From: Scenedesmus sp. ARA3
Taxonomy: Eukaryota; Chlorophyta; Chlorophyceae; Sphaeropleales; Scenedesmaceae
NCBI GenBank assembly: GCA_004335835.1
Contig: RWJK01001090.1
Span: 1-64,000, forward strand
Length of the DNA stretch: 64,000 nt
Direction: 5' to 3'
The stretch's first letter is position 1. Each line of letters begins with the position of its first letter. A model generated the notes under the pieces. The model was not told the DNA's origin and did not search any database. It was given only the letters and a program-made list of their open reading frames with translations. The translations under genes and the position numbers were made by a program. Shown here piece after piece: positions 34,757-46,720 of this stretch.

Positions 34757-35377
34757 ATGGATGCTTGCCTAGCCAGAGATGTGCAGCTCAAGCTCCAGAA
34801 GCTGACTGAGTATGCTGATGAGGTGAACTGCCGTGGCTCCTCGCTACCCTTGGCAATTGCAGCAGTAGCAGCAGCAGCAAGCAGCGGTGCTGCATGCATT
34901 GGTGCGTGGAGCATACTTCCTTTGCAGGTTGCTGGCTCCTTACAGCCTGGTATGGACTAATTGTGGTAAATTGTTCCGTTGTATCATCATCTGGTAAATT
35001 TTTCCGTTGTATCATCATCTGAACAGCCTCGCCGCAAACTATGCATGCACGACCTGTCTGCACACCCATGCTGCTGCAGGGCAAGTGGCACAACGTACTA
35101 GAGTTTGCAGGACACTACAAGGCAGCGGCAGCAGCAGCAGCAGCAGCTGCAGCCGCTGCAGTCAATAACACAGCCAGTCAACCACAGCACCAGCCGCACT
35201 TGCAGGAACAGGGCCATCAGCTGCATGAGCAGCAGCAGCAGCAGGAGCAGCAGCAGCAGCGGGATGCTGAGCTGGCGTTTGCCACTTTCAAGGTGCATGC
35301 TTTGATGCGGTTGCGTAAGTTTGAAGCAGCAGTGCGTGAGCTGGCGCAGCTGGGGCGGGCCTGCTGGAACTTGCCAG

Positions 35378-35422
<45 letters not shown>

Positions 35423-35862
35423 GACCAGGTGAGGGGGGCATGCTTCAGCATGAAGCATGCCAGGCCGGCTGCAGCTGCCTCGCCCTCAGAGCATGCCTGG
35501 CTGCTTGCTTGCGCTGTGATGATGGCACATGTTCGGCAGCCTCCACCAATTGCAGCTCCTGCTGCAATTCTGCCCGCGCGAGCGCCAGATTCCTTATGCA
35601 CATGCCACAGTGCAGTCGCCGCATGTTTGCTGCTGAGCACGAATCACTGCTGTGCACTACGCCACCTTCTGCAGGCGTTGCATGTGCTGGCAGTTCATGC
35701 GCTGGTGTGCCGTTTGGCCTGCTGTACCTGAGGGCCCAGCTGCCAGCCTGCCAGGGCGACAGCAGCCTGTCAGCAGACCTGCTGCATGCGCTGCGACACT
35801 ACTGCCAGCAGCAGCTGCAGCAGGCTGCAGCTCAGCAGCAAGGGCACGCTCAGAAGCACGCT

Positions 35863-35895
<33 letters not shown>

Positions 35896-36933
35896 GTGGC
35901 AGTGCAGTCCGATGTTGCCTTCAGCAAAGCAGATCAACAGCTGCAGCAGAAGCCTGGCAGTACATCACAACCAGCAGCAGCAGCAGCGGCAGCGGCGGCA
36001 TTATGGCGGCATCGGCTTTGTGGAGTGACCTGCAGCCTAGTGCTGCACTACTGGAAAGGTGGCTCAGTAGCTGCTGCGCTGCAGCTGCTGGATGGTCAGC
36101 TGCTGCTGCAGCCTGCAGACTGTCAGCTGTGGAGCCTTGCAGGACGGCTGTTCCTGCAGCTGAATGTGCTGCAGCAGGCACACCGCTGCTTCACCAAAGT
36201 AGCGGAGCTGGTGCAGCAGCAGCAGCAGCAGCAGCAGCAGGGTGAGGCGGCCGATGTGATGCGGCTGCGGCAGCTGGTGCATCACAACTGGGGCTGCTAC
36301 CACGCGTTGACCAACAACATGACTGCTGCACTGCATGAGTTCGACTCAGCGCAGCAGCTGGCAGCAGCAGCAGCAGCAGCAGCCAGCGCCGTCAGCGATG
36401 ACGCCAACACCAACATACAAGCAGCAGCACTGCCTGCAGTTGATGGCGTGGCGCTGTCCAACAGTGCTGTGTGTCTGCTGCACATGGGTCAGCTCACTGA
36501 GGCCATCAGCTGCCTGGAAGCAGGGCTGCAGCAGCACCCAGCAGACACAGCACAGGTGGGAGACAAGCTCAAGCTCATAGCGTTCCTGCAAGCAGTGCTG
36601 CTGCTGCTGTGCTGCATGGATGAGCGCTTTTTGGTCCGTCTGGCGTACTCAACTGGCCGGCCTGCCCTGACCAGCTCTATTGTGCTGTGCAGTAGCGCCC
36701 CTTGTTTAATCAAGTGAATGTAACACACAGCATGCTGTTTGTACCGAAATGATGTCATCATGTGCGCCGCTGCCCTGCAGGAATGCACGCTGCTCAACCT
36801 GGGTATCATGTTTGACCTGGCCTACAGGACCAGCAGCGCGCAGCAGGCGCGGCGCCACATCGCCAGCAGCCTCATGCGCAGCGTGCCTGACGACTTTGAC
36901 CTGGCAGTGATGGCGCCGGAGCATGGCAGCTGA
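34757..36933 (+). CDS. TRAPPC12: TRAPPC12 homolog, TRAPP complex TPR subunit
   Basis: Four exons (34757-34822, 35080-35428, 35675-36555, 36781-36933) join in phase to 482 residues. After an Ala/Gln-rich N-terminus, conserved blocks match the TRAPPC12 C-terminal half in order: 'VPFGLLYLRAQLPA', 'LWRHRLCGVTCSLVL', a TPR array 'LWSLAGRLFLQLNVLQQA', 'NWGCYHALTNNMTAAL', 'ALSNSAVCLLHMGQLTEA', and the terminal exon 'LLNLGIMFDLAYRTSSAQQ'. TRAPPC12 is a subunit of metazoan TRAPPIII, which acts in ER-Golgi traffic and autophagy. The human protein is longer (about 735 residues), so an upstream exon may be missing, though its N-terminus is poorly conserved. Poly-Gln and poly-Ala inserts separate the blocks. 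An internal 28-bp repeat (GTAAATT.TTCCGTTGTATCA) lies in intron 1. Confidence 0.82.
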
Positions 36934-36984
36934 TGTTTTGGTTTCTTTGGACATCCCAGGCAGCTTCCTGCGCAGCATGCCCGG

Positions 36985-37060
36985 CCATCACTGCTAGGTC
37001 AAAGTCATCGGGCACTTTGACCTAGCAGTGATGGCGCCAGAGCATGGCAGCTAATTGTTA
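36985..37060 (+). repeat. Fold-back echo of the TRAPPC12 3' end, perfect 21-bp hairpin
   Basis: Arms at 36985-37005 and 37014-37034 are perfect reverse complements (21 bp), with the 8-base loop CATCGGGC. The right arm continues as a direct copy of the last coding bases and stop region (36893-36935): ACTTTGACCT.GCAGTGATGGCGCC..AGCATGGCAGC. So the gene end is present in sense, inverted and sense orientation within about 170 bp. Confidence 0.95.
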
Positions 37061-37765
37061 TGGATGTTTGGAGCCTGTTATGGCTCGTATGCTGTCGCAG
37101 TGTGTATGCTACAGCGGTTGTTTGGTTGGCAGCTACTGCCAGGCCGCTCGCAGTACCACGGCTGTCGATGCATTGCTTCATTACGTCATTGTTATAGCTG
37201 TTTTGTGATTTGCAAGCAAATCCACTTGCCGCCTGCTGAAGATCACATGACACGGGCACGAATGTCCGTGGTGTCTTTCCCCACCCACGCAGTCTATCTG
37301 TCTCGTACGTTTGATATATACAGTCAGTTTCGACCAACTTCAAATGATGTTGCTGCACGTCTGAATGATCTTCCAGGCGCTCGGCTGTGCACAAAGTGTA
37401 CACGCCAGCAGAGTAAGTTGTTTGTATGAAAGCCGGTTTGAATGTGCCTGTTCCTTCGCATGTCACATATTAGTCTGTATTATTCGTCATACCTAAATGG
37501 TCGTAACCATCAGCAAGGCATGTTTCTAACTCAGCGCACACTTTCCCTCGCATTCCTCACCTTGACAAGACAAGCCTGCCTGGTTGCCAGCAGCCAACGT
37601 TGATCATAAAATAACTTATTTCTTGACCTATCACGGTTCAGTAGTTGCTGAGCTGTGCATCGACAGCCACGCTCTATTGGCGCCAGCGCTGGCGCCCAAT
37701 TGCTGGTTGCTGAGGGCTTCCTCGATAATAAATACATTTTCCTGATATCAATCTTACCATTCACA
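37061..37765. other. Intergenic before the alginate-lyase-like gene
   Basis: No coding exons seen. It should contain the TRAPPC12 3' UTR end and the promoter of the next gene. Nothing else could be supported. Confidence 0.4.
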
Positions 37766-38790
37766 ATGAAGCATTTGTGTTTAGTTCTTGGACTGTTGCT
37801 GGCGTCACACTTAGCAGCAGCAGCAGGTGCCCGTCGCGCTCGTGTTAGCAGGGACCACCAGTGCAACAGCGACATGCAGATCGTCATGTGCGGACAGATC
37901 CCGCTTTCATCGATTTCAGAACGCAGGGCGTGCTGCAGAACCTTCAGGTCTCCTGTGGCTTCTGCAGCAGCAGATCCTGCAGCAGCAGCCCCAGCAGCAG
38001 CAGGTGCACAGCCCATGCAGGAGCCCCAAATCCGTCCATACCGAGCTGACTTGGATACTAATGATGGCATGCGGTCACCCCCTCTTGACTGGCAGTACAG
38101 TAGTGGCTGCACAGCCGCCATCAAGGTAAGGGTTCCGGCTGCAAACCCGTTGGCGGCAGCAACATGCAGGCCAGCACGACCGCAGCAGAACTGCTGTGGA
38201 CCAGGACAGCGTTAGCCACAGTTGCTGCATACCCCACCACATCACCATATCTTGAGCGCAAAGTTCCGATGATGTTGTTATGTATGCTGCTGCTTCGGTT
38301 CTTTCAGGTCGACGTGCCAGTCTTCCTGAATGGTGGCAAAGTGCAGATCGTACAGCAGACAGTGCCGCAGCTCACCAAAGACGCCGTGCAGAAGATCCAG
38401 CAAGCAGCACTTGCTGCCACACCATCAGATGTGCAGCAGGCAGCTGCCAGGCTTCGCACAGTCAGCAAGGCCAGTGGCTTTTTGCATCCAGGCACATGCA
38501 TGGGCCCCGTTGAGGTAGCAACGATGCAGTACAGAGTGAGGAATAGAGTGGAGCCACAGGCGACAGCAAAAGATGCACTGCTGTCAGGTGCGTGGCGCTA
38601 GGGTGCCGGCAGTTGCGATGCTCGACAGCCTTACTTGCAGGCAGTGCTGCAGTGCTGCAACCCAGCACAGCAGCTGCAGCTGCAGCTGCTTGTAACCATC
38701 AGCAAATGAGCATGTAGTATGCATGTTCAAGAAGCAGCCAAAGAAAGAGAGTCAAAGAATGCTAGTGAGCAGGTACATATATGTGTCAGG

Positions 38791-38844
<54 letters not shown>

Positions 38845-39000
38845 TCCTGAATCTTGCGGCATTAATTGCAGCCTCTGAAGAGAGACTATTGCAGCTGTAA
38901 CAGGCTGCACTCTATGTCTTGACAACAAAAGGCACTAATGGCACTCTCTTGCCAACCTGGCTGCAGTCTCAGCAACAGCAGCCAGCATGTGCCTGCCTCA

Positions 39001-39047
<47 letters not shown>

Positions 39048-41843
39048 ATGCTTGCTGTGCAGGCGCCGGCGTGCCCCCCAAGCTGTACCCAGGCAACTGG
39101 TCTGTGCCGCAGGCCACCCCCCTGAGCTACTCGGGGCCATATGCCATGGAAACAATTGACATCAAGTGGTGAGCCGCCTCGCCAGAAGTGTGGCTGTTGT
39201 TTGTTCCTTGGTGTGATTGCACGCAGTACACGGTTGATTGACTTGTCTGCCAAGACGCAGTCCACTGCATGCTGCGTGATGCGGCACACTCCTTTCACAT
39301 TGTCTGTGCGTAACATAGTTGAACATAGTAGTACTCCCAGCATCTGTCAGCTCATGCTTGCATTGATCCTGCTGCTGCTGCCGCTGCTGTGCTTCTGCTG
39401 CTGCTGCTGCTGCCACCTTACCCACCCTGCAGGTCTGGCATCAACACCGACAAGGTGGTGTGCCCGCAGCACTACCCTGCAGCCGCCCCCAGCATCTTAT
39501 GTGGCCACATCTCCTTAGTAGAATTCGATGCAGAGCAGTCCCTGAAACAGGCAGTAGCATACCTGGCCACCGGGCAGCAAGCTTACATGGCCAATGCGCT
39601 GCGCATTGTTGACGCTTGGGCTGCCACAAACAAAGTGTGGGGCGTGAAGGAGCAGAACGGACCTCTGGAGGCTGGCTGGGGTGAGTCTGCATTGTAAGGT
39701 TGTGTAGGGGAGGATGTTGTGGGATGTTCCTTGCTGGCCGTATCTTAAGAGCGCACACATGCGTGTGGCTAGGCTTTGAAGTGAATGGCGCATAAGCTGT
39801 AGAGCCGAAGGGACAGCATGCAGCCAAGCACCATTGACGCCTGGGCTGCCACCAACATATGTGCCTGCTGCACGTGTGGCTGTGTATTGTTGTGTACAGC
39901 AAGTAGGCTGCATGCCTGCATGCTACTATGTCTGCGATTCAGTCTACTGCCTTGTGCCTGCTGCAGCGTGTGCCACCATGGCCAAGACCCTGGAGCTGCT
40001 GCGCGACCAGCCTGCTGCTGCGGGCGCACTGCAGCGCTTTGCGCGCTGGGTGGATGGCGTGATGATGCCGCAGATGGACTATTATGCGGATGAGGTCACG
40101 CCAGTCAACCTGGCCCTGGGCACCAAGCACCTCTACGGTGAGTCGTGGTTGAAACACAGTGCATTGTTCAAATGTAGAGGTCTGGCTGGCCGCTGCATGT
40201 ATGCTGAGTGTGTGATGTGGCATGGCAGTGGCAGGGTGTTTGCAGCAACACAAGTCCAGGCTGCTGCAGCCAAACAGTGTGCCTTCCGTGATGTGTGCTG
40301 GTTTGACACCGCAGTTGCTGCAAAACGCAGGGCTAATCGCCACGGGATGCAGGTAGCCGCACAAGATAAAAGCAGCCTTGTGCCTGCAGTACCTCAAATC
40401 AGTGTTGAGTGCATTGCGTTCACCGCTGCTGTGTGTCTGCAACACCTTGGCAAAAGAGTGCAACATGTTGCGCTCTTTGTTGCAGGCAACTGGCACTCCA
40501 CTGTGGCCGAGTGCTTCATGTCGTACGGCATCCTCAGAGACAACCGCTCCCGTTATGACAAAGGAGTCAAGCTGTTCCAGGAGACTCTGAAAGACTACCT
40601 CAAGTGGGGCAGGGGCGGCTTCATTGAGGGTGGCCGCATTATTGGCGAGTGCAGCGAGACACTGAGGGACATCTACCACTCACAGTTTGGGTTTGGTGAG
40701 TCTTGCAAGTACACTTGATATCAAGAGCTTGCAGAACTTAGAAGTGGCGGGTAGCTTAGTAGCGCAACACCTGTGGGATCAGGTGGTCCTGTCCCAGCGT
40801 TGCAGCGCATGGCATGCAGGCAAGGCGTGTTGTGAGGCTTCACATCGGCCCAGCAGGCTGCGCCTACTGCTGGCAGTGCAACCAACGCCAGCATGGTATG
40901 CAGATCTAGAGCCGATGACAATTGACGATAACCCTCCAGCTCTCCACTGCGGCACCAAACTGTTGCGGGCCTGTCAGCTGACTGGGTTTTTGCCGCTGCT
41001 GCTGCATGACCTGGCCAGGTGGTTTGATCCAGGCTGCAGAGATTGCCTGGCAGCAGGGAGAGGACCTGTACTCCAGCAGCAACTACGCACTGGTGCCAGC
41101 GCTGGAGTTACACGCGCGCATAATTCGCGCATACCAGTCGAACGACTCGTCGCTGCTGCCGAGCGGCTTCCGCTTCGGCGACGACATGCCGCCCGCGCCG
41201 GAAGGCACCACGTGGAAATTCGACATCCGGCAGCAAGCGTGGCAGGCCTTCAATATGACGACGATGCAGCCGGTTGCAAACCTAACGGACGGATATAAAT
41301 ACCTGATAGGTGTTATGTTTTTGCCGACTGGTTGGGAGGTGGCACACAACCACTTCGTGGGCAGGTTGGGCATGAAGATGCCCGAGACTGCAGCACTTTT
41401 GGCGGGAAACTGGCCAGAGTGGCAGGTGGGTGGCTGACAAGGTGGCAGCATGGCAGCAAGCAGCAGCAGCCTGGGCATGTGACTGAAGGATGTTTGGATG
41501 TTCCACGCATGCATGGCAAGTCGCTCGCTGCTTTGTTGCGCACACAGAGTGCGCTGCACTTCTCGCATTACTAGCATGCATCCAATGCAGTGGACCTTGA
41601 TGCTCAGTGTACCTCAATCAGACGCGCGCTGCAGAATCACTGCTGCTGCTGCTGCTGCAGTCCTTTCACGCGGGCCTGGGCAGCCTGAATGGGCAACGCA
41701 TGCAGGGCAGCCGCTGGTTGCTTGCTGCTTTGCTGTGCACACAGATTGCTCTGCGCTGCATGCGTGCATCAAGAAACTCAATGTACTTTGATCAACTGCG
41801 TGGTGATGACTCAAACTGCTGCTGTCACCGCTGCCGCCTGCGC

Positions 41844-41894
<51 letters not shown>

Positions 41895-42019
41895 AGTCCT
41901 TCCACTGGGGTCTGGGCAGCCTGAGCCATGCCGGCACTGCTGGCGAGCTGTGGAGGCCAGGGGTGCAGCATGCAGCACTGTGCAGCAGCCAGGCGTCAGC
42001 GCCAGCAAAGCGGGGCTGA
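37766..42019 (+). CDS. Secreted alginate-lyase-family (PF05426-like) polysaccharide lyase
   Basis: Eight exons join in phase to 634 residues: 37766-38125, 38308-38587, 39063-39168, 39433-39680, 39967-40137, 40486-40695, 41019-41425, 41897-42019. Residues 1-20 ('MKHLCLVLGLLLASHLAAAA') are a clear signal peptide. The catalytic region starts near 'VDVPVFLNGG' and runs to about residue 590. It shows the family blocks 'ALRIVDAWAATNK', 'NWHSTVAECFMSYGI', 'GECSETLRDIYHSQFGFG', 'AAEIAWQQGEDLYS' and 'LVPALELHARII', in the (alpha/alpha) toroid order of alginate lyases. Such enzymes cleave uronate polymers by beta-elimination. Green algae are not known for alginate, so the substrate may be another (glucur)uronan, perhaps of its own wall. 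Residues about 20-120 are not recognised. Exon 1's downstream half is the least certain. Confidence 0.8.
38793..38842. repeat. CAG microsatellite in intron 2 of the lyase gene
   Basis: About 16 uninterrupted CAG units. A CTG run in the opposite sense at 39001-39048 lies in the same intron, close to the exon 3 acceptor, so the pre-mRNA could form a CAG/CUG stem across about 160 bases. Confidence 0.9.
39834..39862 (+). repeat. Echo of lyase exon 4 (internal)
   Basis: TTGACGCCTGGGCTGCCACCAACA repeats the exon 4 bases for 'VDAWAATNK' (39609-39633), in intron 4. The donor end is not copied. Confidence 0.7.
41661..41707 (+). repeat. Exon-edge echo of lyase exon 8 (acceptor side)
   Basis: After CTGCTGCTGCTGCAG the copy reads TCCTTTCACGCGGGCCTGGG, against TCCTTCCACTGGGGTCTGGG at the real exon 8 start (41897). 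It includes the CTG tract and acceptor; spacing about 236 bp. Used as an exon it would give a different C-terminus. Confidence 0.85.
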
Positions 42020-43979
42020 CCCTGCCAACTTATCACGCCTGCTTGGTTTGACTGAAGAGAGAAATGCTGTTTGTGTGAGCTGACGGCACACCCGGATTGT
42101 GTGTGATTGGCTGCTTGAGCTCAGCCGCCTTAGGTGGTGGCCTGCTGCATTGCATGCCCTGGTGCTGCATTGCATGCATGCCGCGCTGCTGTTGACAGAG
42201 ATATTGCAATCTGCATATGAACGTTCTGCGAGCAGTCAGCCTGGGCTGAGATTGTGATGGCCCATCACACCACCCACCGGGTGCCCAGCTGCAGCAGCCT
42301 GCTGCATCATGCGGTTGTTGGGATCATAATATTGGGGTGCTTGGTGCCATGAACAGCACCGGCGCATGTGCGGGCTTGACTGTCGCAGGCAAACACGTTG
42401 TTAGCTTGCTTGCATGCCACTGATTGCAATCTATTTTATTGTGGCGTCACGTGCGGCTGCGTCACACAACCAACGTTTAACAACTCAACAACCGCTGCAG
42501 CAGCAGTGCTGCCGCAGCAAATGGCTGCGGCAGCCATGTCGCTGCTGGTGTCAGCTGGGGCCTGCGGATGGCAGCGGTAATGGATATACTGGAGTCAAAT
42601 TACTTTGTTGGCCGCTTGGGCATATGGGTCACACGTGCATTGCATGGACGCACTCAGCAACCTGCTGCAGCATGCACCGGTGACTGATACCAAGTATACA
42701 CCAAGGTTGGTGGATAGGGTAGTGCTTTCGTCATGACGGCACGCAAGTCCACATGCTGATGCGCCCTACTTGTGACTCAGTCATGCTACTCGACAGGAAA
42801 ACATCTGCTTTACATGTCTTTGTTGGACGTGACGACAGCCGAGAGTGTCACTGACAAGAGGCCGGCTGCGACCATCGCCAGCACTACAAAATTGTAGACT
42901 CCTTTTAAGGAGTCCGTCGAGTCGAAGACCGTCAGTGCTCACTCCCCTCTAGGGCATCGAGGCTACCGGGGACGGGCATTGACCAAGTTTTCTTTTGAAT
43001 GCAGGTAAAACTAGAACAAGACTAGAGCAGGAGAAGCACACCAGCAAACCTGAAGTTGAAGCAGCCAAGGTGCCTCTGGGGGGGCCCTTCTAGATATGTG
43101 AGTTAGCAATATGTTGCATGCTTTTGCGGAATGTATTGTATTCCAAGCAATTCTTTATACAGATACAAGACTAATGTGCTGCGAGCCGTATGTGGATGAG
43201 GCAGCCCAGCCCGGCTGCTGGCAACAGCAGGCTGCTCTTGTGCATGACATACCCTGCTTGCATTGTGAGACAGATCTGCGACCTGTATGCGGCTTAATTA
43301 TATCAGAATACTGTTGTAAGACGCATAGATGCGTTTTTGGTCTTGCTTGTGCCGATTGCTTCGCATGTCACCTTGACTGCTGGAGTCCGACCACATGACG
43401 TCATGTGGGTCGACCCACGGGGCCAGTGCCCTCGAAAGGGCACAGTTGATCGCGGGCGATTCACCAGCCGTCTCGTACGGTGTCAGTTGTCGACAATCGT
43501 TATTGAAGCTTGCTTGAAAGTGTTCCCGATACCTCAGGGGCAGCGCACATGTTGCTGTTATCCTGCCAGGCTGGCATTGACAATGTTAGCCTGCACAGTG
43601 GAAGTCACTTTCGACGGACAAACAAAGTCAAGATTGGCAGCAGCGCGATCCATGTACGCTTCTCGTAAACATATTTTAGCTTAACGTTGTCCATCTTAGC
43701 ATCGGGCTGCAATCTTGCCTCGTTTTTCAGGTGAGGTCGGGGTTACAGATCCAGCTTGGCTTCATCCGCAACTTACTCAGGGTATTGGTTACAAATTGAC
43801 CATCAATCTAGTACATGTACCATAATGCAGGCTGTGTTGTGCCCATGCGCCTCGTTTCGAAAGAGTCTAGGCGCGACTCCTCTGCGTGGTGCTTCAACCC
43901 GTTTCTACCTGCTGGCTGCCTTGCAGGCGCTCCTGTAACATCCAAACAACCTACAATCATCTACGAATACCATAGGCAC
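42020..43979. other. Intergenic with clustered palindromes upstream of paralog A
   Basis: No exon chain was found. Hairpin-forming elements include GACTCCTTTTAAGGAGTC near 42897 and the palindrome cluster at 43391-43443. The promoter and 5' UTR of paralog A should lie at the right end. Confidence 0.5.
43391..43443. promoter_or_regulatory. Cluster of three adjacent palindromes with a TGACGTCA core
   Basis: CCACATGACGTCATGTGG (43391-43408) is a perfect 18-bp palindrome centred on TGACGTCA, the CRE/ATF-type bZIP site. It overlaps the perfect palindrome GTGGGTCGACCCAC (43405-43418). Next comes GTGCCCTCGAAAGGGCAC (43426-43443), a 7-bp stem with a CGAA loop. The cluster is about 540-590 bp upstream of paralog A's start. 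Function is inferred only. Confidence 0.6.
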
Positions 43980-45306
43980 ATGAATAACTTCAACAGCAGT
44001 CTGAACAGCCCCGACATTGGCTGTGGCTTCCGTCCATGGCTTGGCGGTGGCATTGGAGCCTTCTGCTCGATTCCGAGCTCGACATACCCTGCAGATGCGT
44101 ACGCAACGTCTCAGCAAGCGGGCGTTTACCTTACGCGTTGCCCGGCAAGTGGCCTGCCGGGGGCCCTGTGGCAGCAGCAGCAGCAGCAGATGCAGATGCA
44201 GCAAATGCAGACTCAGGCTTGTCTGTCACAGCCGCAGCTGATGCTGTTTGAAGACCTTTCAGACGATGACCTGCTTCAGGACGATGCAGATGAGTGGAAT
44301 GGGGCCCCTGTCAGTGTTGATGATTGGCTGGCTGGCTTCTGCAATAGCAGCTCACTTGCAACACCCACTGGCACAGCAGCAGCAGCAGCAGCAGCAGCAG
44401 CACCTGGCATCTACAGCAGCCACTCTGGCCAGCTCAGCGTGGCAACCAGCAACAGCCACACCAGCAGCTGCAGCTTGCACACTGACAGTGCCCTGCTGTC
44501 AAACTGGCAGCAGTCATCACACAGCCCCCTGCAGCGGCAGCAGCAGCAGCAGTGGCAGGCACCCATGCTCAACATGTCTCCATCACCACTGCAGCAGCAG
44601 CAGCAGCAGGCATTGATGCTCGACCAGTCACAGCCACTGTACACCTTGCAGCAGCAGCGTCATCCGCAGCAGCTGCTGCAGTCCATTGCAGCAGCAGACA
44701 CAGCAGGCGCCCTGATCGCCTCCGTTGGCGCATATTTGGATGCTGCCGTTGCCGCTCACACGACACTTCCTGATGACAATGCAATGCTTGGTGGCAGCAG
44801 CAGCAGCTTAGAGGGTATGCTTACCAGTGCTTTGGAGGGTGCTGCCAGCCCTGATGCTGACTCAGCACCTGCTGTCACAGCTTTTAGCAGCAGCAACAGC
44901 ACACGCACAACAGCAGCTGCTGCACCTGCAATGCCAAGGCAGCAGCAGGTTGGACATAACCACAGCGCGCCTTTCAGAACAGCAGCAGCAGCAGGCAGCG
45001 GCAAGCCCCAACTTGCAGCAGCAGCAGCAGCAGCGGCGGCAGCTCCTAAGACTCTGTGCATGCAGCGCAGGGCCGCAGGCCTGCAGCAGCACCAGCAGCA
45101 GCAGCAGCAACAGCAGCAGCGGCAGCCCAAGCGCTGTGCCAGCGATGCATTGCATGGCAGCGCCAGCCACAAGAAAGCATGCATGACCCCAAAGCAGCAG
45201 CAGCAGCAGCAGCAGAAGCAGCAGCAGCGAGCAGGAAGGGCTGCAGCAGCTGTTGCAGCGGCCGCCGGCACAGGCGCCCGGGCTGGGCACGCCTTAGCAG
45301 GCCAGG

Positions 45307-45355
<49 letters not shown>

Positions 45356-45449
45356 GCAGAAGCGCATTGTGGAGCAGCTGCCGCAGCATATCTCGACGTG
45401 TGCTGGCAGCCGCGGATCTGGCAGTGGGGCGGACTGCAGGCAGCGCTGA
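43980..45449 (+). CDS. Unknown Q/A-rich nuclear-type protein, paralog A
   Basis: A single open exon of 489 residues from the ATG at 43980; the same frame is open further upstream to an ATG at 43815. The start was chosen because the convergent paralog B has a Met at the same aligned place (MNNFNSSLNSPDIG against MDYCTGSLASPDNG). I recognise no domain. Conserved with B are 'QPQLMLFEDL' followed by an acidic block, 'GAPVSVDDWLAG(F/Y)CNS', 'SHSGQLSVA' with 'SHTSSCSLHT', 'PQQLLQ(S/P)IAAA', 'QQQVGH' and 'ASHKK'. Gln, Ala and acidic blocks suggest a transcriptional co-regulator, but that is a guess. The C-terminus after poly-Ala ('AQKRIVEQL') diverges from B. Confidence 0.7.
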
Positions 45450-46394
45450 AATTCAACATGCTGCTGAGCTAAGGCACTGCTTGGCCAGTTGTGTCCGGTG
45501 ATGGATTTGATGTGGCTACAAGTGCAGTCTGCAGGATGCTCAGAAACAACCTTGAATATCACTTGGTTGCCTGATGGGTTGGTGATATATTGCAGGTTTT
45601 TTGCCGGTTGGTGTGCATGGCGCAGCTGCTTCTATGAGCCCCCGTTTGAGGGTGCCAGCTGCCCATGTGCCTGACCTGCTGTCTTGTTGCAAAGGCACAG
45701 TCGTTGATACTAAATGCACGGCACTTGTCATTGTACAGTGTGTATGCAATGCTCTTTATACGCTGCGGCTGCTTTTCGTGCAGCGCCAGAATCATGCTTG
45801 ACGGTTGTTGAAAGTGAAATTGCAGTTTGCAGTTCGTGCATGCAATGCTCAGCTTCACCACATAGCAGCGGCAGGTGTTCACCTGCAGCTGTGCATGCGC
45901 AATTGGCAGTTTCCTGCTGATACTTAGTGCTGCTTTGTGAAGGCAAGGTCCATCACTCTGTTGCAGACAACAAGGTGTCGTTTGTTTGCATAGCAGTTGC
46001 AGATGAAGATGTGTTGCTGTATGTGTATCAGGGAGCGGGGTTGCTTTTCTCGGTACAACGATGCAGCTACCCTGTTGGCACAGGGTTGGACTGCAGCAAG
46101 TTGTTGCATCCTGTGCCGCTTTTCCTGTCTCTGGTTTGATCCAGGCAAGCAGGCGCCGGTTTGGTGCTGCTGTATCGCCTCTATATGTGGCTATCGGCTT
46201 TCAGTCAATTCCCCCAATCTATGCCCTTCACTGGTGCATCCATCCTTGTCAGGAAACTCCATGCACCTATCTACATACCCAAAATAACGGCGTGTCCCAC
46301 CTGGTCTTGATCACATCGTGCTCAGGATCTGTGCGGTCACTGGCATTTTCAGATCTGATCTGGCATCTTCATACCATCCTTCTAGTGCTGCTGC

Positions 46395-46720
46395 ATGGGG
46401 CAGCTGCCGAGGGGCGTGCAGTGCTGCATGCCACCCTTGCCGCTGACTGGCCGCTGCTACTTGGCTGCTATTGTATACAGCCCGCTCTTTGTGCTGCTAT
46501 CAGGTGTCGCAGAGATGGGAGCCAGCTCTCAAGCATCTGCACAGCCTCAGCCAGGCATAGGCTATGGGGCTGCAGTGCTGCATGCCACCATCACCCCTGA
46601 CTGACCGGGGCTACATGGCTGCTTGATGCATACAGTCCACCCTTTGCACAGAGTTGCAGGCGTGGGCACCAACCCTTTGAAACATTTGCACAGCCTCAGT
46701 CAGGCAACGGTTGCTTTGCA
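46395..46720. repeat. Two-unit tandem repeat, about 160-165 bp
   Basis: Units starting about 46408 and 46568 share GCAGTGCTGCATGCCACC, CTGACTG, ATACAG(C/T)CC and GCACAGCCTCAG(C/T)CAGGCA in the same order, with small indels. Confidence 0.7.

Noticed and set aside
35321..35731. Alternative plus-strand frame inside TRAPPC12 exons 2-3
   Set aside because: It is a shadow of the CAG run; the phase-consistent frame carries the TRAPPC12 blocks.
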